Origin: Flammeovirga aprica JL-4
Lineage (GTDB): Bacteria > Bacteroidota > Bacteroidia > Cytophagales > Flammeovirgaceae
NCBI RefSeq assembly: GCF_012844305.1
Contig: NZ_JABANE010000049.1
Coordinates: 1-64,000, forward strand
DNA: 64,000 nucleotides
Direction of reading: 5' to 3'
The notes under the pieces were generated by a model. That model was not told the origin of the DNA and searched no databases. It saw only the letters and a program-made list of their open reading frames with translations. Each line of letters opens with the position of its first letter. Position 1 is the first letter of the stretch. Position numbers and translations under genes: made by a program. Below, piece after piece: positions 53,880 through 62,145 of this stretch.

Positions 53880-54944
53880 TTAATAACTCCAATCACCATT
53901 TTCAACTTCCAAAATTGCTTGAACTACTAAGTCGATCATTGCAACTACGTCCGTAGGGTGAGCCATTTCAGTAGTTTGGTGCAAATAGCGCATTGGAATA
54001 CTTAAAGCACCTGCAATAGAACCGTTCTTCGGCATTCTTTGGATATTTGCCGTATCCGTTCCTCCAAAAGGAAGTACTTCTGGTTGAGCTGGAATTTCTT
54101 TCTCTTTTGCTACATTTTCAAGGTGTTCTACCATTCTTCTATCGCAAATAGTTCCGCCGTCAAAATGTTTAATGCCAGCACCTTTGCCCATAGAAGTAAC
54201 ATAGTCTTGAGGAGCAAGGCCAGGAATATCGTTAGCAACCGTTACGTCTAATGCAATACCAAAGTCAGGAGAAACGCCATGACCTGCTACTTGAGCACCT
54301 CTTAGACCAACTTCCTCTTGAACAGTAAATACACCATAAACATCAACTGGAGTATCCTGGTCTTTTAACGCTTTCATGATTTCAACAAGTGCATAAACAC
54401 ATACTCTGTCATCTAATGACTTGCCGTTGATGAGGTCGCCCACCATATCCAATTCCTGCCATCTTGTGATAGAATCACCTACTTTCACATGTTTTTCTAC
54501 TTCTTCTTTCGAAAGACCGCAATCAATAAAGTATTCTTCGTTTGTAACTACTTTCGCTCTTTCGGCAGCACTCATAGAGTGAATTGGCTTACAGCCCATA
54601 ACACCCAAAAGATCCTTTTTGCCGTGTACTTTAACTCTTAAAGAAGTCAGTGTTTTCGGGTCAAAACCACCTAAAGTTTGAAAACGGATATAGCCATTAT
54701 CATCAATGTGTTTTACCATAAAACCGATTTCATCCATATGAGCTGCCAACATAAATTTCTTAGCATTCTCGGCTTTCGATTTCTTGATTGTGATAAGGTT
54801 ACCCATATTGTCAACGTAAAACTCATCAACAATATCTTTTAATGTATCAATAAGAAGGTGTCTCACTTGTTTTTCAAAACCTGGAGCACCGGCAGTTTCG
54901 CTTATTTTTTTTAATAAGGGAAGGTCAATTCTTTCTAAACTCAT
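53880..54944 (-). CDS. M42-family metallo-aminopeptidase
   Basis: A 354-residue member of the glutamyl/tetrahedral aminopeptidase family. Metal and catalytic residues appear in order: AAHMDEIGFMVK, GKSLDDRVCVYALVEI, VQEEVGLRGAQVAG with the catalytic Glu pair, ALDVTVANDIPG and PFGGTDTANIQR, plus YLHQTTEMAHPTDV near the end. It is a cytoplasmic, probably dodecameric, Zn2+ or Co2+ enzyme that trims peptides. The start codon overlaps the stop of the DtxR-type regulator (ATGA), an unusual pairing of a metallopeptidase with a metal-sensing repressor. Confidence 0.93.
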   Translation of the reverse strand: MSLERIDLPLLKKISETAGAPGFEKQVRHLLIDTLKDIVDEFYVDNMGNLITIKKSKAENAKKFMLAAHMDEIGFMVKHIDDNGYIRFQTLGGFDPKTLTSLRVKVHGKKDLLGVMGCKPIHSMSAAERAKVVTNEEYFIDCGLSKEEVEKHVKVGDSITRWQELDMVGDLINGKSLDDRVCVYALVEIMKALKDQDTPVDVYGVFTVQEEVGLRGAQVAGHGVSPDFGIALDVTVANDIPGLAPQDYVTSMGKGAGIKHFDGGTICDRRMVEHLENVAKEKEIPAQPEVLPFGGTDTANIQRMPKNGSIAGALSIPMRYLHQTTEMAHPTDVVAMIDLVVQAILEVENGDWSY

Positions 54945-55594
54945 AATTGTACTAATATATTTTCAGAGACCAAGGCAGAAATGATTTTCTGTTCTCTGCC
55001 ATTGATTATGATTTCTATAGATTTGTCAAACTCAATTTTTTCAATCACCTCAAGTTCAGTTCCAATACCAATACCTACCTTATCAAGGTACTGCAATAAA
55101 CTGCTGTTTCCATCTTTAACGGACACTACAGTAACTTTATTTTTGATAGGAATTTTGGATAGTTTAGTGGCTTTCAGATTGCTGAACTCACCATTTTTAT
55201 CTGGAATCGGGTCGCCATGAGGGTCGTGCTTAGGGTAGCCCAAAAATTGATCTAAACGTTCAATCATTCTTAGGGATTGTATATGCTCTAATTGTTCAGC
55301 AACTTCATGCACTTCATCCCAATTGAAATTTAATTTTTCCAATAAAAAGACTTCCCACAATCGGTGCTTTCGTATCACAAGCAACGCCGCTTTGTTTCCT
55401 TCTTCAGTAAGGGTAGTACCTTTGTATTTCTGATAATGGATAACGCCCTTGCTATTAAGCTTTTTGATCATATCAGTCACCGATGCTGCTTTTGTATGAA
55501 GTTTATCAGCAATGGCATTGGTACTGACAGGGGTATCTTTCTCGGATAAATGATAGATGGTTTTTAAATAGTTCTCTTCTGAATGACTAAACAT
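54941..55594 (-). CDS. DtxR/MntR-family metal-dependent repressor
   Basis: A 217-residue regulator. The N-terminal winged helix (SEENYLKTIYHL, VSTNAIADKLHTKAASVTDMIKKLNSKG) is followed by a dimerisation and metal domain (RKHRLWEVFLLEKLNFNWDEVHEVAEQLEHIQS with the usual Glu/His ligands and HDPHGDPIP) and a C-terminal FeoA/SH3-like domain (about 145-217). It senses Fe2+ or Mn2+ and represses uptake genes. A 12-base dyad upstream may be its own operator. Confidence 0.92.
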   Translation of the reverse strand: MFSHSEENYLKTIYHLSEKDTPVSTNAIADKLHTKAASVTDMIKKLNSKGVIHYQKYKGTTLTEEGNKAALLVIRKHRLWEVFLLEKLNFNWDEVHEVAEQLEHIQSLRMIERLDQFLGYPKHDPHGDPIPDKNGEFSNLKATKLSKIPIKNKVTVVSVKDGNSSLLQYLDKVGIGIGTELEVIEKIEFDKSIEIIINGREQKIISALVSENILVQL

Positions 55595-55699
55595 GTATAG
55601 GTGTTATATATGCTACTATAATTGTGAATTGCAAATAAATAGTTAGACCACTAAATTCATAATTTTGAAACCACTATTTATTGTTTTTATCAAAGAAAA

Positions 55700-55730
55700 A
55701 ATAGCATTATCTAAACTTAAGATAAAGCTA
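55700..55730. promoter_or_regulatory. Candidate DtxR-type operator
   Basis: ATAGCATTATCT (55700-55711) and AGATAAAGCTAT (55719-55730) are complementary at 11 of 12 positions around a 7-base centre. It lies in the 230-base divergent region between the DtxR-type regulator and the 90-residue membrane protein gene. Autoregulation is inferred from position; it does not match a textbook DtxR or MntR box. Confidence 0.4.
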
Positions 55731-55824
55731 TCTCGTTTAATAATATTATGTATCGTCTAGTTAAAAAAGAAAACTATTGTATACTAGATTTTTGTAGACT
55801 ATTGATAATTAAAACAACAGAAAA

Positions 55825-56097
55825 ATGGGATTTGAAACGAGTGCAATTAAAAGCTTAGAAAACAACAGAAGAGAAATCAGACAAGTGACTACAGGACGAT
55901 TTCTATCAAAAGACATGGGAATGACTCTACAAAAGAAGCCACTTCAGTTTAAAGAAGCATCTGCAGAAGAGAAAAAGAAATTCAAAAGGAAATTGTGGTT
56001 TTACAAATTTCAAGAGAAAGCTTTAGGTATAGGATTTTGGGTGATAGGCATAAGTGCTGTATTAGCCTTATCTTATTGGTTATTCTTTCTGCTGTAA
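55825..56097 (+). CDS. Small single-helix membrane protein
   Basis: A 90-residue protein with a basic soluble N-terminal part (IKSLENNRREIRQ, SAEEKKKFKRKLWFYKFQE) and one C-terminal membrane helix (ALGIGFWVIGISAVLALSYWLFFLL), so the N-terminus should face the cytoplasm. Similar tiny proteins occur in Bacteroidota; no function is known to me. The stop codon lies 25 bases inside the 3' end of the convergent glycosyltransferase gene, and no terminator lies between them. Confidence 0.7.
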   Translation: MGFETSAIKSLENNRREIRQVTTGRFLSKDMGMTLQKKPLQFKEASAEEKKKFKRKLWFYKFQEKALGIGFWVIGISAVLALSYWLFFLL

Positions 56098-57191
56098 ATG
56101 TTCAACAGTTTTTGCTCTTCGGTTTTCCAAAGAGCATTTTTATTGATCCCATTTTTGTAAGCTTCAAAAACCTTTATTCTGTCTATTAATTCTTGAATGT
56201 TACAGGAATTGAAATCCATAAAAACCCCAGCTTGATAGGGGGTAGTTATTCTTTCCCAAAACGGATTATTTTGAATAAGCATTGGAATTCCCATTGCCAT
56301 GCATTCATACATTTTTGTGGGAATGCAATGCTGTGTAGAAGGATTTGAAGGATAAGGCAATGCCACAAAGTCAGCTTCTTGCATTGCTTTGATGATAGTA
56401 AGGTGCGGAACGAATGCTGTTATGCCTACTGTTTCAATGGAATACTTTTCAGCATATTTTTCAATTCGTTTTATGACATCTTCTTCATATGCTTTTCCAA
56501 TTATTTTGAATTTAATGTTTAGTTGGGACTTGCAACTGCCTATATTGGCAACAAAATTTAAAAATTCCATTACTCCAAAAGCCTTTGACAGTGTTCCGCA
56601 AAAAATAATATGTACTGTTTCACTTTTAACCTTTTCAATTTTCGGTAAAATAGGAACATATTTATTTTCAAGAACTATGGTTTTATCCTTTGGAAGTGAT
56701 TTTTCCTCTAAATAAGTCTTTTCAGCAGAAAAAATATAGTCGATAAATGGGAATGAGAGTTTTTCGATGGCATTGGCCCCAAATGCTAGTAGATATTTAA
56801 AAGTATTGGAATAATAAGATTGAGCAGTGAAGTTGAGGGGATAATTTTCTAAAATATCGTAATAAATACCCGCGTTTTTGTTGGTGATTTTATACCAAAC
56901 TAAAAAAGGAAGAAGCTCAATAGTATGAATTATAACACTTTCAGGTTGTTCTTTCTTTAATAGAGCATGAAAAAGTCTACCCACATTGCTGCGGGTAGAC
57001 TTTTCATTGATATCATAAGGTTCAAAACGAACGTTTTTTTCTAATTTATAAAGGGAAGCATCATTGCTTTGAGTACCAAAAATGATGACTTCTGTGTCCT
57101 CTAATTTAGCTAAAGATTTTCCAAACTTCTCATAAACTCTAGTGTCATCCACTGGCTTTAAAACGGAAGCTAAGACAATCTTGCGCATCAA
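56073..57191 (-). CDS. Glycosyltransferase, GT4-like
   Basis: A 372-residue GT-B fold protein. The N-terminal Rossmann half begins KIVLASVLKPVDDTRVYEKFG, and the C-terminal half has VHIIFCGTLSKAFGVMEFL, VPHLTIIKAMQEADFVALPY and the nucleotide-sugar site KMYECMAMGIPMLIQNN. The catalytic EX7E pattern of GT4 is only partly matched, so the donor is uncertain. It directly abuts the LuxC-like gene: its ATG begins right after that gene's stop codon. Its 3' end overlaps the small membrane protein gene. It is probably involved in a surface glycan or glycolipid. Confidence 0.82.
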   Translation of the reverse strand: MMRKIVLASVLKPVDDTRVYEKFGKSLAKLEDTEVIIFGTQSNDASLYKLEKNVRFEPYDINEKSTRSNVGRLFHALLKKEQPESVIIHTIELLPFLVWYKITNKNAGIYYDILENYPLNFTAQSYYSNTFKYLLAFGANAIEKLSFPFIDYIFSAEKTYLEEKSLPKDKTIVLENKYVPILPKIEKVKSETVHIIFCGTLSKAFGVMEFLNFVANIGSCKSQLNIKFKIIGKAYEEDVIKRIEKYAEKYSIETVGITAFVPHLTIIKAMQEADFVALPYPSNPSTQHCIPTKMYECMAMGIPMLIQNNPFWERITTPYQAGVFMDFNSCNIQELIDRIKVFEAYKNGINKNALWKTEEQKLLNIYSRKNNQ

Positions 57192-58217
57192 TTACTTTAC
57201 GATAGGTGAAAGAAATTTCATTGTGTCTACATTATCTGCATAAGTAGCAACGCCAGGGAATTGTGCTTGACCGAAATCTTCAGAATCGGCTAACCACTTT
57301 CCATCTGTAACAATACATTGGATTTTATCTTCAGCAGCACTCAGTTTTCCTTTCAATTCTAAACCGTTTTCATAGGTCTCATAGTAAAGAACAGAAATAG
57401 GAGAGACCATCTCTTCAGATTCCACTACAATCAGTCCGCCATTGTCTAAGTGTTCTACTTTATTGACCAAGTAGATTGACTTATTGTAATCGTAATTGTT
57501 AGCGTACTTGTGGTTGATGATCGTTTCTTTTGCTCTTGGCTCTAACGCTTTTAATAATTTCGTTAGATCATAATCTTTAGGAGCGTATACCTTGCTGATG
57601 TTTCTACAGCCTAAACCATAGTACAAGAAAATATCATCAGCGAGTTTTTCTAAAGTCTCATCGTCCTCATCACCTCTGATTACAGCTACTGAAGAGCGGT
57701 TGTGACGGATAATATTTGGATATTTATCGAAATATTTCACAAAGTATCTTGTGCTATTGTCTGATCCAGTAGCAATTACCTTGTCGATTTCTTTGATTGG
57801 AGCTTCTAAAATTTGAATAAAGTCACTGAACTTAGGCTCAATTTCCTTTAACCAATTGAAAAGCGTTGTCATTAGAAAAGTATCCTGAGAGCTTAATTTT
57901 GCCATCAAGATATGACCAGAGATAAGAATACTTAAAGCATCATGGAAACCTACTGCAGGGATGTTGCCTGCCATTACTACCAATACTTTATTAGGTTTTT
58001 CAGTATCAGAAGTTGAGTATTCGCTCACCCAGTTCTCCAATACCTCTTTTGTTAGCATTTTTTCAACACCTGTCAATGCATTTGTAACGGATAATTCATC
58101 AAACCATCCATTGTCATCATTCGCACGTTGAGTCAGTGCGGCTTTAGTGTCTGTGTCTAAAGTTCTTAGTTTATCTCCTAATGCTACAAAGGCATTAATT
58201 CTTTCTTGCAACGTCAT
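57192..58217 (-). CDS. LuxC-type acyl-CoA reductase
   Basis: A 341-residue protein of the LuxC/acyl-CoA reductase family: LVVMAGNIPAVGFHDALSIL, SSQDTFLMTTLFNWL, KVIATGSDNSTRYFVKYF, NRSSVAVIRGDED and FLYYGLGCRNISKVYAP with the conserved catalytic Cys in GLGCRN. It reduces acyl-CoA or acyl groups to aldehydes with NADPH. In Bacteroidota it is usually not linked to light production. The lux partners (luxD, luxE, luxAB) are absent. It shares its transcript with the glycosyltransferase, with 0 bases between them. Confidence 0.9.
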   Translation of the reverse strand: MTLQERINAFVALGDKLRTLDTDTKAALTQRANDDNGWFDELSVTNALTGVEKMLTKEVLENWVSEYSTSDTEKPNKVLVVMAGNIPAVGFHDALSILISGHILMAKLSSQDTFLMTTLFNWLKEIEPKFSDFIQILEAPIKEIDKVIATGSDNSTRYFVKYFDKYPNIIRHNRSSVAVIRGDEDDETLEKLADDIFLYYGLGCRNISKVYAPKDYDLTKLLKALEPRAKETIINHKYANNYDYNKSIYLVNKVEHLDNGGLIVVESEEMVSPISVLYYETYENGLELKGKLSAAEDKIQCIVTDGKWLADSEDFGQAQFPGVATYADNVDTMKFLSPIVK

Positions 58218-58279
58218 AATTCCACTTATTTTCTAAAAACAGTGCAAATCAAATAGGAATAATGTGAGTAAACAAGAAA

Positions 58280-58338
58280 AAAGATTTAAATCCTGAGTTT
58301 GATGAAAATATTTTGTTCAACTCAGGATTTAAATCTTT
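58280..58338. terminator. Long hairpin terminator
   Basis: A 20-base perfect stem, starting AAAGATTTAAATCCTGAG at 58280 with its complement ending at 58338, around an 18-base loop. It lies 38 bases beyond the stop codon of the DUF4159 gene (minus strand) and upstream of the LuxC-like gene. The stem is unusually long for a terminator. Confidence 0.8.
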
Positions 58339-58376
58339 AAAAAAACTTATTCACTTCACTTAATTTTAGTGATATA

Positions 58377-59045
58377 TTAAAAGTCTGTCAAAGCAAATGA
58401 AATAATATTGGCACCCATTTGAAGAGCCTTCAATCTTACTTCCTCCGGATCATTATGGATTGACTCATCTTCCCATCCATTTCCTAAATCAGATTCATAA
58501 CTGTAAAAGCAAACCAATCGTCCTTCATATAAAATACCAAAACCTTGAGCAGGCTTACCGTCATGTTCATGAATTTTTGGGAGGCCATCAGGGAAACTAA
58601 ATGTTTGATGGTAGATAGGGTGGTCAAATGGAATCTCTATGAAATCCAATTCTGGAAAAACCTTCTTCATCTCTAAACGAATAAATTTATCCAGACCATA
58701 ATTGTCATCTATATGTAAAAAACCACCGCTGGTAAGGTAGCTTCTTAAATTTTCGACATCAGAATCAGAGAAAACAACATTCCCATGACCTGTAAGATAA
58801 ATATAGCTGTAGTCAAAAAGCTCAGGACTGCCAATCTCTACTATCTCATCGTCTACATCAATGCTTGTGCCTAGATTGTCATTACAAAACTCAGCAAGGT
58901 TGGGTAATGCTGTTTTATTAGCATACCAATCGCCACCGCCAGTGTATTTCACTTTTGCAATTTTCAATGAAAACTTTTTGTGACTTTGCGTAAAAGCTAT
59001 AAAAGGTAAAATCAGGAGAAGTAAAAATGTGACAGTTTTTTTCAT
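58377..59045 (-). CDS. DUF4159 exported protein
   Basis: A 222-residue protein with a signal peptide (LLLLILPFIAFTQS) and the DUF4159 domain: KIAKVKYTGGGDWYANKTAL, ELFDYSYIYLTGHGNVVFS, LTSGGFLHIDDNYGLD and a C-terminal RLKALQMGANIISFALTD. The domain has a flavodoxin/glutamine-amidotransferase-like fold, and several members occur with gliding or MoxR-linked clusters in Bacteroidota. The function is not established. There is no operon partner here; a long terminator follows. Confidence 0.88.
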   Translation of the reverse strand: MKKTVTFLLLLILPFIAFTQSHKKFSLKIAKVKYTGGGDWYANKTALPNLAEFCNDNLGTSIDVDDEIVEIGSPELFDYSYIYLTGHGNVVFSDSDVENLRSYLTSGGFLHIDDNYGLDKFIRLEMKKVFPELDFIEIPFDHPIYHQTFSFPDGLPKIHEHDGKPAQGFGILYEGRLVCFYSYESDLGNGWEDESIHNDPEEVRLKALQMGANIISFALTDF

Positions 59046-59146
59046 CTGTATTGGTCCGTTAACGTAAAAAGTTATGATCTTTTGTTTTATGAATCTATAG
59101 AGATATGCTGATTATAGTTCATTATATATAAATATAATAAATCTTT

Positions 59147-59307
59147 TAAGTACTAAGCCAAAAATAAATGATAATTAATTATTAGTTATTTTTTGTGAGT
59201 ACAACGCTCAAAAACGTATAAATAGTGGTTCTATTTAAAGTTTTTGAAAGGCAGTAATCGGAAAAAATAATATGAATTAGTGTTATATAATTTTGTCTTA
59301 GTACTTA
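59147..59307. repeat. AAGTACT inverted repeat, copy 6
   Basis: TAAGTACTAAGCCAAAA (59147-59163) pairs with TTTTGTCTTAGTACTTA (59291-59307) with one mismatch in 17, but the arms are about 127 bases apart. The right arm includes the rsmE stop codon. The DNA between is AT-rich with no gene. Confidence 0.65.
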
Positions 59308-60009
59308 TTTCAAATCGACCATATTTAAAATTTGAGCGGTAACAATTCCAGCTGTTTCCGTTCTTAATCTTTCTTTTCCTAAACTAACCCATTCAAAACT
59401 GTTCTCTTTGGCCAATTCAGCTTCTTCTTCACTAAATCCACCTTCAGGTCCGACTAACACTAGAATATTTTGATCTTTTTCAATTTTCTGGAAAAGGTTC
59501 TCAGTAGCGTCAGTAGGGACGTAGGCGATAAACTTCTGATCAGCTTCTATTGCTAATGTTTCCTTAAAACTAGAAGCTATTGTTAACTCGGGTGTCCAAA
59601 ACTTGCGTGATTGTTTCATAGCCGAAACAGCAATTCTTTCTAACCGGTCTAATTTTAATTGTTTTCTTTCAGAATGCTTGGAATAGAAAAATGTAATCTT
59701 TCCTACACCAATTTCAATTGCTTTTTCCAAAAAGAATTCAATTCTGTCCATATTTTTGGTCGGAGCTATACCTATATGTATATGAGAAGCCGTAGGAGGT
59801 AAAGTTTCAACTCCATCGACCTTAACTTTGCATTTTTTCTGATGTGCATCAATAATTGTACACGTATATCTGTTACCTCTTCCATCCATCAGATGTAACT
59901 GTTCTGAGTTTTGCATGCGTAAAACCCTTACAATGTGTTTGCTGTCTTCTGAAGTCAGCGTAACTTCATTTTGATCAGGATTGATGTCCTTATGATAAAA
60001 AAGTCTCAT
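59305..60009 (-). CDS. rsmE: 16S rRNA m3U1498 methyltransferase
   Basis: A 234-residue SPOUT methyltransferase. The N-terminal PUA-like domain has HIVRVLRMQNSEQLHLMDGRG. The knotted SAM-binding domain has KNMDRIEFFLEKAIEIGVGKI, SERKQLKLDRLERIAVSAMK, QSRKFWTPEL, LVGPEGGFSEEE and SLGKERLRTETAGIVTAQ. It methylates U1498 of 16S rRNA. It is divergent from the DUF177-rpmF operon. Its stop codon lies in the arm of an AAGTACT inverted repeat. Confidence 0.96.
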   Translation of the reverse strand: MRLFYHKDINPDQNEVTLTSEDSKHIVRVLRMQNSEQLHLMDGRGNRYTCTIIDAHQKKCKVKVDGVETLPPTASHIHIGIAPTKNMDRIEFFLEKAIEIGVGKITFFYSKHSERKQLKLDRLERIAVSAMKQSRKFWTPELTIASSFKETLAIEADQKFIAYVPTDATENLFQKIEKDQNILVLVGPEGGFSEEEAELAKENSFEWVSLGKERLRTETAGIVTAQILNMVDLK

Positions 60010-60130
60010 AAATCGTTATGGATAGGTTGTTTTTTCATTATTTCGCTACAAAAATACAGGAGATTTACCTTTATTTTTTATTTTTATTGATTATTTCTCT
60101 AAAATACTTTCTTAGTATAATTTGATTTTG

Positions 60131-60138
60131 TAATTTTG
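60131..60138 (+). promoter_or_regulatory. Candidate -7 element of the DUF177-rpmF operon
   Basis: TAATTTTG matches TAnnTTTG and lies only 14 bases before the GTG start, which would give a very short or leaderless mRNA. Confidence 0.4.
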
Positions 60139-60152
60139 CAAGCCAAATCACA

Positions 60153-60698
60153 GTGAAGGTGAAGAAGAAAAATGCATATACAATAGGAATTGGAGGTTTA
60201 AAAAATGGTAAACACCAATTCGAGATCGAGTTAACATCACAACTTTTAGAAATATTTGAATCTGAATTGATGGAAAATATAACTGGAAGAGTGATATTGC
60301 AACTTGTTAAGAGTGAAACACAGATCGACGTAGATCTGACTCTTAATGCAAAAGTGGTGTTATTAAGTGATAGGAGCTTAAGAGAGTATGATTATCAGCT
60401 TGAGGAAACTCAAAAGATATATTTTAAATTCTCAGATAAGTTTGAAATGCTGGAAGATGATTTATTTAAAATCCCTTTCAATGAGTCAGATTTAGATTTT
60501 GCTCAGATAATCTATGATTTAATAGCAGTGTCCTTACCTTCGAAGCGTTTACATCCAGAGGAGGATGAAGATGATGAATTATTTTATTCATCATATGGAG
60601 AAGAGGAGTATGACGAAGAAAGTGAGGAGGAAGTCAATGAGGAAGAAGAAGGGAAACCAACTGACCCTCGTTGGGATATTTTGAAAAAACTCAAATGA
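60153..60698 (+). CDS. DUF177 (YceD-like) protein
   Basis: A 181-residue protein starting at GTG (VKVKKKNAYTIGI). DUF177/YceD proteins are encoded directly before rpmF in most bacteria and are linked to 23S rRNA or ribosome accumulation. Visible family traits are the beta-rich first part, an acidic centre (EMLEDDLFKIPFNESDLDF), the IYDLIAVSLPSKRLHPEE motif and the C-terminal PTDPRWDILKKLK. The usual CxxC zinc motif is absent. An added acidic stretch (EEYDEESEEEVNEEEEG) lies before the tail. It is 20 bases from rpmF. Confidence 0.9.
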   Translation: MKVKKKNAYTIGIGGLKNGKHQFEIELTSQLLEIFESELMENITGRVILQLVKSETQIDVDLTLNAKVVLLSDRSLREYDYQLEETQKIYFKFSDKFEMLEDDLFKIPFNESDLDFAQIIYDLIAVSLPSKRLHPEEDEDDELFYSSYGEEEYDEESEEEVNEEEEGKPTDPRWDILKKLK

Positions 60699-60718
60699 TA
60701 TATATTTAAGAATTAAAA

Positions 60719-60925
60719 ATGGCACATCCTAAGTCGAGAATTTCGAAAGCTTCGAGAGGTAAGCGTAGAACGCACCTTAAGATGGATAAACCTACAATCT
60801 CTTTTTGCCAATCTACTGGCGAAGCACACGTAAGACACCGTGCTTTCTGGTCAGATGGTAAAATGTATTATCGTGGCCAAGTGGTTATCGATAACTCTGT
60901 AGATGTAGACGAAACTGCTGAGTAG
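60719..60925 (+). CDS. rpmF: 50S ribosomal protein L32 (Cys-poor form)
   Basis: A 68-residue protein beginning MAHPKSRISKASRGKRRTHL, the L32 signature. The zinc-ribbon cysteines of the C+ form are mostly gone: only Cys30 remains (ISFCQSTGEAH), and the later pair is replaced by FWSDGKMYYRG. This zinc-independent form is common in Bacteroidota. An acidic tail DVDETAE follows. It is a structural part of the large subunit and is cotranscribed with DUF177. Confidence 0.96.
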   Translation: MAHPKSRISKASRGKRRTHLKMDKPTISFCQSTGEAHVRHRAFWSDGKMYYRGQVVIDNSVDVDETAE

Positions 60926-60944
60926 TTTTAAACTGCACAGAATC

Positions 60945-60972
60945 AAGCCAATCCTTAAAAAAGGATTGGCTT
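60945..60972 (+). terminator. rpmF terminator
   Basis: A perfect 12-base stem, AAGCCAATCCTT (60945-60956) with AAGGATTGGCTT (60961-60972), followed by T6. It separates rpmF from fabH. Confidence 0.92.
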
Positions 60973-61008
60973 TTTTTTATACTTTATATGGATTTTAAAA
61001 GAGTTGAT

Positions 61009-61016
61009 TATCTTTG
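61009..61016 (+). promoter_or_regulatory. Candidate -7 element of fabH
   Basis: TATCTTTG matches TAnnTTTG, 65 bases before the fabH start and just downstream of the rpmF terminator. The -33 element is weak. Confidence 0.5.
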
Positions 61017-61081
61017 CCTTTTGAAATTTGATTTTAACGAAAAGTTAAAGCCAAAAAAAGAAAAGAAATACCAATATTACT

Positions 61082-62068
61082 ATGGCATTAAAAGCAGCAA
61101 TTAAAGGAGTTGGAGGATACGTTCCTGACTATGTTCTTACCAATCAAGAACTAGAAACAATGGTTGATACAAATGATCAGTGGATTCTAGAGAGGACGGG
61201 CATATCAGAGAGGCGTATACTTAAGGGCGAGAATATGGGTACTTCCTATTTAGGGATTCAGGCAGTGAAACAGCTATTAGAGAAAACAAATACAAATCCA
61301 GAGGATGTTGATTTGATTATCTGTGCTACTGTTACTCCTGATATGTTCTTTCCGGCAACTGCTAACATTATTGCTAAAGGAGTGGGAGCTTCTAACTCTT
61401 TTAGTTTCGATATCGGTGCGGCTTGTTCTGGTTTTTTATATGCTCTTAGCACAGGATCTCAATTTATCGAGACTGGTAAGTATAAAAAAGTAGTCGTAGT
61501 TGGTGCTGATAAAATGTCAAGTATTGTAGACTACACAGATCGTACAACTTGTGTTCTTTTCGGTGATGGTGCAGGTGCAGTGTTGCTTGAGCCAACTGAG
61601 GAGGAAGTAGGTGTAATGGACTTTGTTTTAAAAAGTGATGGTGTTGGCGAAGAATACTTGAATATGAAAGCAGGTGGTTCTAGAATGCCGTCTTCTCATG
61701 AGACCATTGACCAAGGTTTGCATTACATTTATCAAGCAGGTATGCACGTGTTCAAGTACGCTGTAGTTTCTATGGCGGACGCGGCGGCTGAAATCATGGA
61801 GAGAAATAAATTAAGTGGTGATGATGTCGCTTATTTAGTACCTCACCAAGCCAATAAAAGAATTATCGATGCCACTGCACAGCGTATGAATGTAGGGGAA
61901 GATAAAGTGATGATGAATATCCATAAATATGGAAATACTACCGCTGCAACGATTCCTTTATGTCTTATGGATTATGAAAATAAGTTAAAAAAAGGAGATA
62001 ATCTTGTGTTAGCGGCCTTTGGAGGCGGTTTTACGTGGGGTTCTGCTTACATTAAGTGGGCATACTAA
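61082..62068 (+). CDS. fabH: Beta-ketoacyl-ACP synthase III
   Basis: A 328-residue thiolase-fold enzyme. The catalytic Cys lies in DIGAACSGFLYAL (about residue 113), the His in YLVPHQANKRII and the Asn in KYGNTTAATIP. DTNDQWILERTGISERR and VVVGADKMSSIVDYTDRTTC are typical of FabH. It condenses acyl-CoA with malonyl-ACP to start fatty acid synthesis; in Bacteroidota it often takes branched primers. plsX, usually found between rpmF and fabH, is absent here. Confidence 0.96.
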   Translation: MALKAAIKGVGGYVPDYVLTNQELETMVDTNDQWILERTGISERRILKGENMGTSYLGIQAVKQLLEKTNTNPEDVDLIICATVTPDMFFPATANIIAKGVGASNSFSFDIGAACSGFLYALSTGSQFIETGKYKKVVVVGADKMSSIVDYTDRTTCVLFGDGAGAVLLEPTEEEVGVMDFVLKSDGVGEEYLNMKAGGSRMPSSHETIDQGLHYIYQAGMHVFKYAVVSMADAAAEIMERNKLSGDDVAYLVPHQANKRIIDATAQRMNVGEDKVMMNIHKYGNTTAATIPLCLMDYENKLKKGDNLVLAAFGGGFTWGSAYIKWAY

Positions 62069-62145
62069 TAAATTTTTTTATTTTTGTGGTTGGAAAATTT
62101 ACCCGCCAGTTTAAGTTATTAGAAATAGAATAAAAAGTATATATA

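Noticed and set aside
57192..58217. Bioluminescence operon based on the LuxC-like gene
   Set aside because: luxA, luxB, luxD and luxE are all absent; LuxC-type reductases are widespread in non-luminous Bacteroidota.
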